Assembly: GCA_015847255.1 (NCBI GenBank)
Contig: JADLZK010006498.1
Coordinates: 1-64,000 of the forward strand
Reading direction: 5' to 3'
Length of the DNA stretch: 64,000 nucleotides
Origin: Hyparrhenia diplandra
Taxonomy: Eukaryota > Streptophyta > Magnoliopsida > Poales > Poaceae
The translations under genes and the position numbers were made by a program. Below, one piece after another: positions 59,275-64,000 of this stretch (positions within the stretch are counted from its first letter, which is position 1; the number at the start of each line of letters is the position of its first letter). Below the pieces are notes generated by a model. That model was not told the DNA's origin. It saw nothing but the letters and a program-made list of their open reading frames with translations, and did no database searches.

Positions 59275-61152
59275 GTTGCGGCAACAAGGTCTATATGGTT
59301 GCAATTGGTTTGTTTGGAAGCTGTCATCATCGGTTGAGTCATGTTTGTCTTGGAGTTGAGATTGGGCCACAAAGGAGTTGGAACAGGTGACATAGGGCGG
59401 GTCGGGGCTTATTTCGGTTCTTATAGTAAACCCACAAGCTGAATTAGTATGTGGCTTGAAATGGATTGGGCTGAAACCACAAAAATACTAGATGGACTCC
59501 TCCGCGCGTTGCCGCGGGTATGAAGGAGATTGGACTAAGAAAGTTAAGTAAAATTGAATAGCAATTTCAGATCACATGAACTCATTTGTTCATCAGGTGC
59601 CAAAGATAGGAGGAAAAAAATGTAGAGGATTAAATATAGATATATGAAAGATGATGTTATGCGTACGTGCGGATAAAACATAAACTTACTCATTGGAATG
59701 AAACGATCAATACCATATACATAAAAATCTGAAGTAGTAAGGAGCACCCCGAATAAAATATTAAAACTCCATACTAATGAAATCCATTAACCTTTTTTTC
59801 TTCAGAAAGTAATACCCTTGAGTGGTGACCAGCAGGCTGCAGGTCCAGGAGCAGGCATCTATCAGAGAGCGTGTGCGCTAGTTCTTGTGATTAGATATAC
59901 ACGAAGCTGTTCATTTCTCAACGTAAATACTGCATCCAACCTGGTTCAGCTGCGGGATTCGGTTCTTTGCTTCTTGAGTCATCGTCATATCCTCCCGACC
60001 GCTGCTGCCAGCGCCATGCCTTTGCTCCTACTGCCGCTGCTCCTCCGGTCCTCGGATCCATATGCACCTCGCATGCGTCGCCACCAGTTGTTTAGATATA
60101 TAGCCTAGGAAGACTAATGGTCATATCTGTTTCAACCTACTCGCACAAATACAAAAAGACTCTTGATGTGAGTTGGTGGCGCTATTTTTAGCACTACGAT
60201 CAGTTACCAAATGGAAGGTCAAAAGGATGGTGACGAGGATTACTCGATAGAGTTAAGTGGATCACGACAGCCTCTTGATGTTCCAGAATTAAATCGACCA
60301 CCACGGATGCATGCATCGCAGAAGGGCGGCGGGCAGCGCTGGCGTACAATGGATGGAGGCGGGATTCGTTTGATAACTGAAAAATCGCTGACGTGGGCGC
60401 AAGGAGGATGCAGAGAATTACCCTTAGTGGGGTTTGTCTATATAAAAGTTTTAGATATGGTGGGTGAGTTTTTTTAAAAAAAGGAGCTAACCCGTTAGTG
60501 GGCCTAATGCTACAGGACGATGCATGTGAGTGCAATTGCAACGAACATGCTCTTAGCATATGCTTCTAGAAGTATTTTGCTTGTACAGTGGCACGGAACA
60601 TGAATTTGACCTAGTAGTAGCTGCTGACGATAATAGTGGCCACCAGGCCTACTCCGGCGAAAACGAGAGCACGCATGCCACGGCACGTACGTCAACAGTA
60701 AACGAGTCAAGCAAAAGCACGCACATCAGGCCTCGATCGGACGTTCGGGTAGGTTTCCCACCAAACAAGTAATCACAGTCACAGAGGGAACTCCAGTGGT
60801 CCGACCAAACATTCACAGAAGATGCGCAGTTTCACACTGTACGCGCAAATCTCTACTAGCACAAACTACCGAATCACTCAAGAAGAGCCGCTCACAATGC
60901 AATTACTTGCTCCGGTAATCGTCCAACCCTGCCGCGAATCGCAGGGGCGAGATGAGATTGAGTGAAAAGAGCGGGCAGGTCAGGTAGGTTTGAACTCTCT
61001 CTTAATGCAGTCCTACTTGCCGGCCGGATTACTTGCTCCTCTCTTAAATCACTGGCCGTTTCATGTGCTGTACGAGTGCTCATCGATCAGGTGCGTTCGT
61101 CAAAACAAAAAAGAGATCGAGCTGAGATCGATCTGTTGGCGCCCCTCCGCCG
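59275..61152. other. Intergenic and upstream region of the secreted-protein gene
   Basis: Mostly AT-rich with short frames and no recognised protein. A Helitron-like terminus sits at 59488. ctatataaaag at about 60440 resembles a TATA box but is 700 bases from the next ATG. Confidence 0.45.
59488..59520 (-). mobile_element. Helitron-like 3' terminus (minus orientation)
   Basis: On the minus strand a GC hairpin (CCGCG-gcaacg-CGCGG) is followed after 10 bases by CTAG and then T. This is the same arrangement as at 33202 and has related hairpin sequence. The other end of the element was not found. Confidence 0.45.
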
Positions 61153-62061
61153 ATGGGCGACCTCTCTGCTCGCCACAGCCGCCGCTGGTGCGGTCGTTTC
61201 GCCGCCGTCCTTTGCCTGTGCGCGACCTTCTGCAAACCAGGTGCATGCATGCTCAGCTAGCCCATGCAGATGAACCGGCCAAGGAGCACAGTACATACAT
61301 ACCTTGCCAATCGATAGTCTAAACTATCCCGCATGCCATGCAGATGATCTCCCGATCGATCCCCTGCCGAAGAACCTGCTGCCGACGAGGTCGCTGCAGT
61401 GCTTCGAGGACGAACAGGTATGGGTAATAAGCTAAGTGCGATGTGATGCCGTGTGTCGTCGTCGTCACGCACCTGCGCGCTCGATCTGTTGATGATCCCG
61501 TGCCGTTCGTAATAAGCGCATGCTGCATGCAGGTGTACAGCTGCTGCGAGGGCGCGTACAGGCTGAACCCATCGGGGATCATCGCCGTTCCCCTCGGGGC
61601 GGTGGACTACTACTGCGGCGGCGCGTGCGTGGTGGAGACGGAGGACGTGCTCAACTGCGTCGCCAGCGCCCTGGACGGCTTCGCCTTCTACAACGGGGCC
61701 TCCGTGGAGGACGTGCGCTACGCACTCAGGCGGGGCTGCAGCCACACCGTCAGAAGAGGTAAGCTTTTCTCGCCTCATCTCTCTCTTGTACCAGCCCTGA
61801 TCGATCTAGCTTGGGATCGACTATCGGTCTCTCGGCATCTGGTTCATTTCGACCAACATAGTGCATGCGAAACTGCCGCCACATCTAACAGGTTCGTGCT
61901 CGTGTGTTGGCGCAGGTGACTTCAACGATTTGGAGCCGCATCTTGGGGACTACCCTGACATCTATGGTGACGACGAAGCCAGCGTTGGCAGCAAGGTTGC
62001 AGCTCCTCTGAGATTGCTCGCGTTTCTTGGCGGAGCCGGGCTGTTCCTCTTTGGCCCTTGA
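61153..62061 (+). CDS. Small secreted cysteine-rich protein (plant DUF7731-like)
   Basis: Four GT-AG exons, 61153-61240, 61344-61417, 61533-61758 and 61916-62061, join in frame to 177 residues. Residues 1-28 (basic start, then FAAVLCLCATFC) look like a signal peptide. The mature part has SLQCFEDEQVYSCCEGAYRL, then VDYYCGGACVVETEDVLNCV, and ALRRGCSHTVRRGDFNDLEP, with about seven Cys that could form disulphides. The C-terminus (APLRLLAFLGGAGLFLFGP) is a hydrophobic tail of GPI-anchor or transmembrane type. The arrangement matches a plant-specific family of unknown function that I associate with DUF7731. A cell-surface or apoplastic location is inferred. The frame is intact. The start is the first ATG giving a signal peptide in phase with exon 2. 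Confidence 0.8.
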
Positions 62062-64000
62062 ACCAAGATACCCGAGTAAATAGTATAGGTAGGTAGCTAG
62101 TTTGTTTTATCATAATTCATAGCCGTTAGGTCTGTTGATGTATGTTAACGTCTGTTTGGAGCTACAGTATTATATTGTCTCAAAAGACAGCCGCTTGTCG
62201 GCCCCATCATCACACCAACATTCATTGGTGCAAGCATTCTAAAACAAAATGTGAAACCATAACTGACACCGGTGGGTTGCTGATTCTGGCCTACTTACAT
62301 ACGCCACTCTACCACATTGACATAAATTATATGCAATTGATCATATGCTTGCACTTGTGTTCAGTGGCGATGACGAAAAAAAAATTATGTTATGGCAAAG
62401 TCGATTAAAGATAACAGGCATAAATTTACCAATCCAATTAAGTAATTATCTATAAATTAAAGTATAAGTGAACGAATTGAACAACAAATGAAAAGACACA
62501 AAAGCGCTACAGTCATTACCTGTATCGGGCCATGCATCCCAATACATATTTTCATAGTAATTCTAAGGCAGAGACATTAATAGTATTAATATTGTTCACA
62601 TTAAATTTGATAAGTTAAACTAGTTTGGTTACGACTTTTTTAGCCTGAGCGAGTAGGCTTAAATTACAAAGAAAGACGACAAGAGCTTTGCCGGATTTTT
62701 AGCAGTCGAACAAAATTAGCTATGCAAGTGACAATGGAATGCGCTGTGTGCCAAGAATAGGTGATCTCAAAGCTATCTGTCAGACAAGGAGATGTGCGCA
62801 GTCGTGTTCACTGACCTGCAGTCTGAGAAGGGTGCCTTGCGACGTGTAGTACTTCTCCAGCTGATTGCGCCAATCCAGCAGGCTCTGAGACGAAGTCACA
62901 CACATTCCGGCCGGGGTAAACCCACCGTACATGTAGATAGATCAGATGCATTGCATTGCATGTTGGAATTCAATCAAGATGTACGTAGAGAGGTACAGTA
63001 CCTACCTACCTGTACAGCACTGAGAGAGAGATGATCTTGACCACGCATTCGTCACTGTCTGCTCGTGTGGAGAGATTGAGTGAGAGACAGGAGGTAGCAA
63101 CTGGAGCAGATCGGTCGAGCTGATCGGGCGCACGTAACGCGCACGCGGTGTACATGGGCCACAACAACGACAACAAACGCGGCGGGGCCGGGCCTTCGAC
63201 CGATGGATCCATCGATATCGGCACCCTTCAACGGTGACAATTTAAAGCCATCAGCCATGCATGCATGGCATTGTCACTATGAGTGTGGGACGTACGCACG
63301 CAATGAGAGCAAAAGCTAGCCTAAGCACGACGTCCGGTCGGCTGCCGTAGCATATACTAACAATCCACATGAAAGCAAAAGGTAGGTATTGTTTGATATA
63401 GTCGTATTTGTGACAATATTTTTCAACATGGCTCAGTCATGGTACAATATTTTTCTCTCAAAATAAATCAACACTAGCCGGCTTATCCGCCGTAGAAACC
63501 ATCGACAAGGAGAACGTGCATGTGTTGAGGTGGATAAGATCTCCAATCCAACTCTAGGCATGTGGATTGATGTCTATATGACTACATGTAAACAATGCCA
63601 ACTTGTAAGCAACCACAACTAGTGTGCACTGTTACACAAGTAACATGATTTATCTCCATTCCAATTCCTCCTTCCTAAATTATCCTTAGTGAGAATAACC
63701 CTTCTTTAAAAAACCAAAGAGAGTTTTTAATCTTCAAAGGTTTTTAAATGCCATATATTTGTGGAACTTTTAAGCCGTCATTGACAAGTGTACCTATATA
63801 TTATGTTTACTATGCACAAACCCCCTTTTTTCTTATCTTGACACCGAACAATGTTAACATGTTCTAACTTAACATTATCTATCATTGCAACTAGATGGTT
63901 TCATTCTAGTACGTAGCCTCTTCCCTGTTGAAGCTTGTCTAAACTCTACATTAATTAAGAAGAGACAAGCTTAATACATCTGCAGCCTCTGCTTATTTCT
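62062..64000. other. Intergenic, no gene recognised
   Basis: AT-rich for the most part, with a more GC-rich stretch at 63.0-63.3 kb. Open frames are under 95 codons and carry no motif. A gct/ta-rich end and several A/T runs are present but no element ends were matched. Confidence 0.45.

Noticed and set aside
58737..59390. 217-codon plus-strand frame over the right LTR
   Set aside because: Same LTR sequence as above, running into unrelated flanking DNA.
1..64000. tRNA, rRNA, CRISPR or bacterial-type operon features
   Set aside because: None seen. The gene structure is plant nuclear with introns.

Overview
This is a nuclear plant DNA window, almost certainly from a grass and most likely an Andropogoneae species (sorghum, sugarcane, Miscanthus or maize relatives). 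The reasons are GT-AG introns, very GC-rich first exons, a maize P1 / sorghum Y1-type R2R3-MYB gene, and a dense grass-style mix of Stowaway and hAT MITEs, a Pack-MULE, LINE fragments, Ty1/copia fragments and a nested Tat-type Ty3/gypsy element. Four host gene loci are supported. The rest is transposon-derived or featureless.

Layout. 2.0-4.5 kb (+): a TPR/J-like protein gene whose three exons are recognisable but broken by many small indels. 10.1-12.4 kb (+): a decayed LINE. 17.15-24.19 kb (-): an 11-exon gene for a BRCT-BRCT...BRCT-PHD protein (AT4G02110 type) with intact splice sites and single-base homopolymer frameshifts. 25.5-27.6 kb: a ~0.45-kb direct duplication flanking a truncated copia fragment, with a Stowaway MITE in only one copy. 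28.30-29.86 kb: a Pack-MULE with ~105-bp TIRs and a perfect 9-bp TSD, carrying an antisense cytochrome b561-like fragment. 31.8-33.2 kb: LINE fragment, composite MITE, A-tailed retroposon and a Helitron-like end. 35.6-37.0 kb (-): a truncated copia element. 38.4-38.9 kb (-): a LINE RNase H fragment. 39.1-39.4 kb: a Stowaway MITE. 41.0-44.92 kb (+): the three-exon P1/Y1-like MYB gene, with MITEs in its 2.8-kb second intron and a hAT MITE just after its stop. 45.2-45.8 kb (-): a CACTA transposase fragment. 46.34-59.27 kb (-): a complete 12.9-kb Ty3/gypsy element of the Tat type with two LTRs, a 5-bp TSD, dual RNase H and an antisense ORF. 61.15-62.06 kb (+): a four-exon gene for a small secreted, cysteine-rich protein.

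The host genes do not form a pathway. The MYB is the best understood: its family activates flavonoid (phlobaphene, 3-deoxyflavonoid or flavonol) biosynthesis genes. The BRCT-PHD protein is probably nuclear and DNA-damage or chromatin related. A recurring theme is frame disruption by one-base changes in short homopolymers in otherwise well-preserved coding sequence. This raises the question of base-calling error versus real decay, and it affects how every broken gene here should be read. Exon coordinates were worked out by hand from splice signals and reading phase. Family names rest on recognition, not on database searches.
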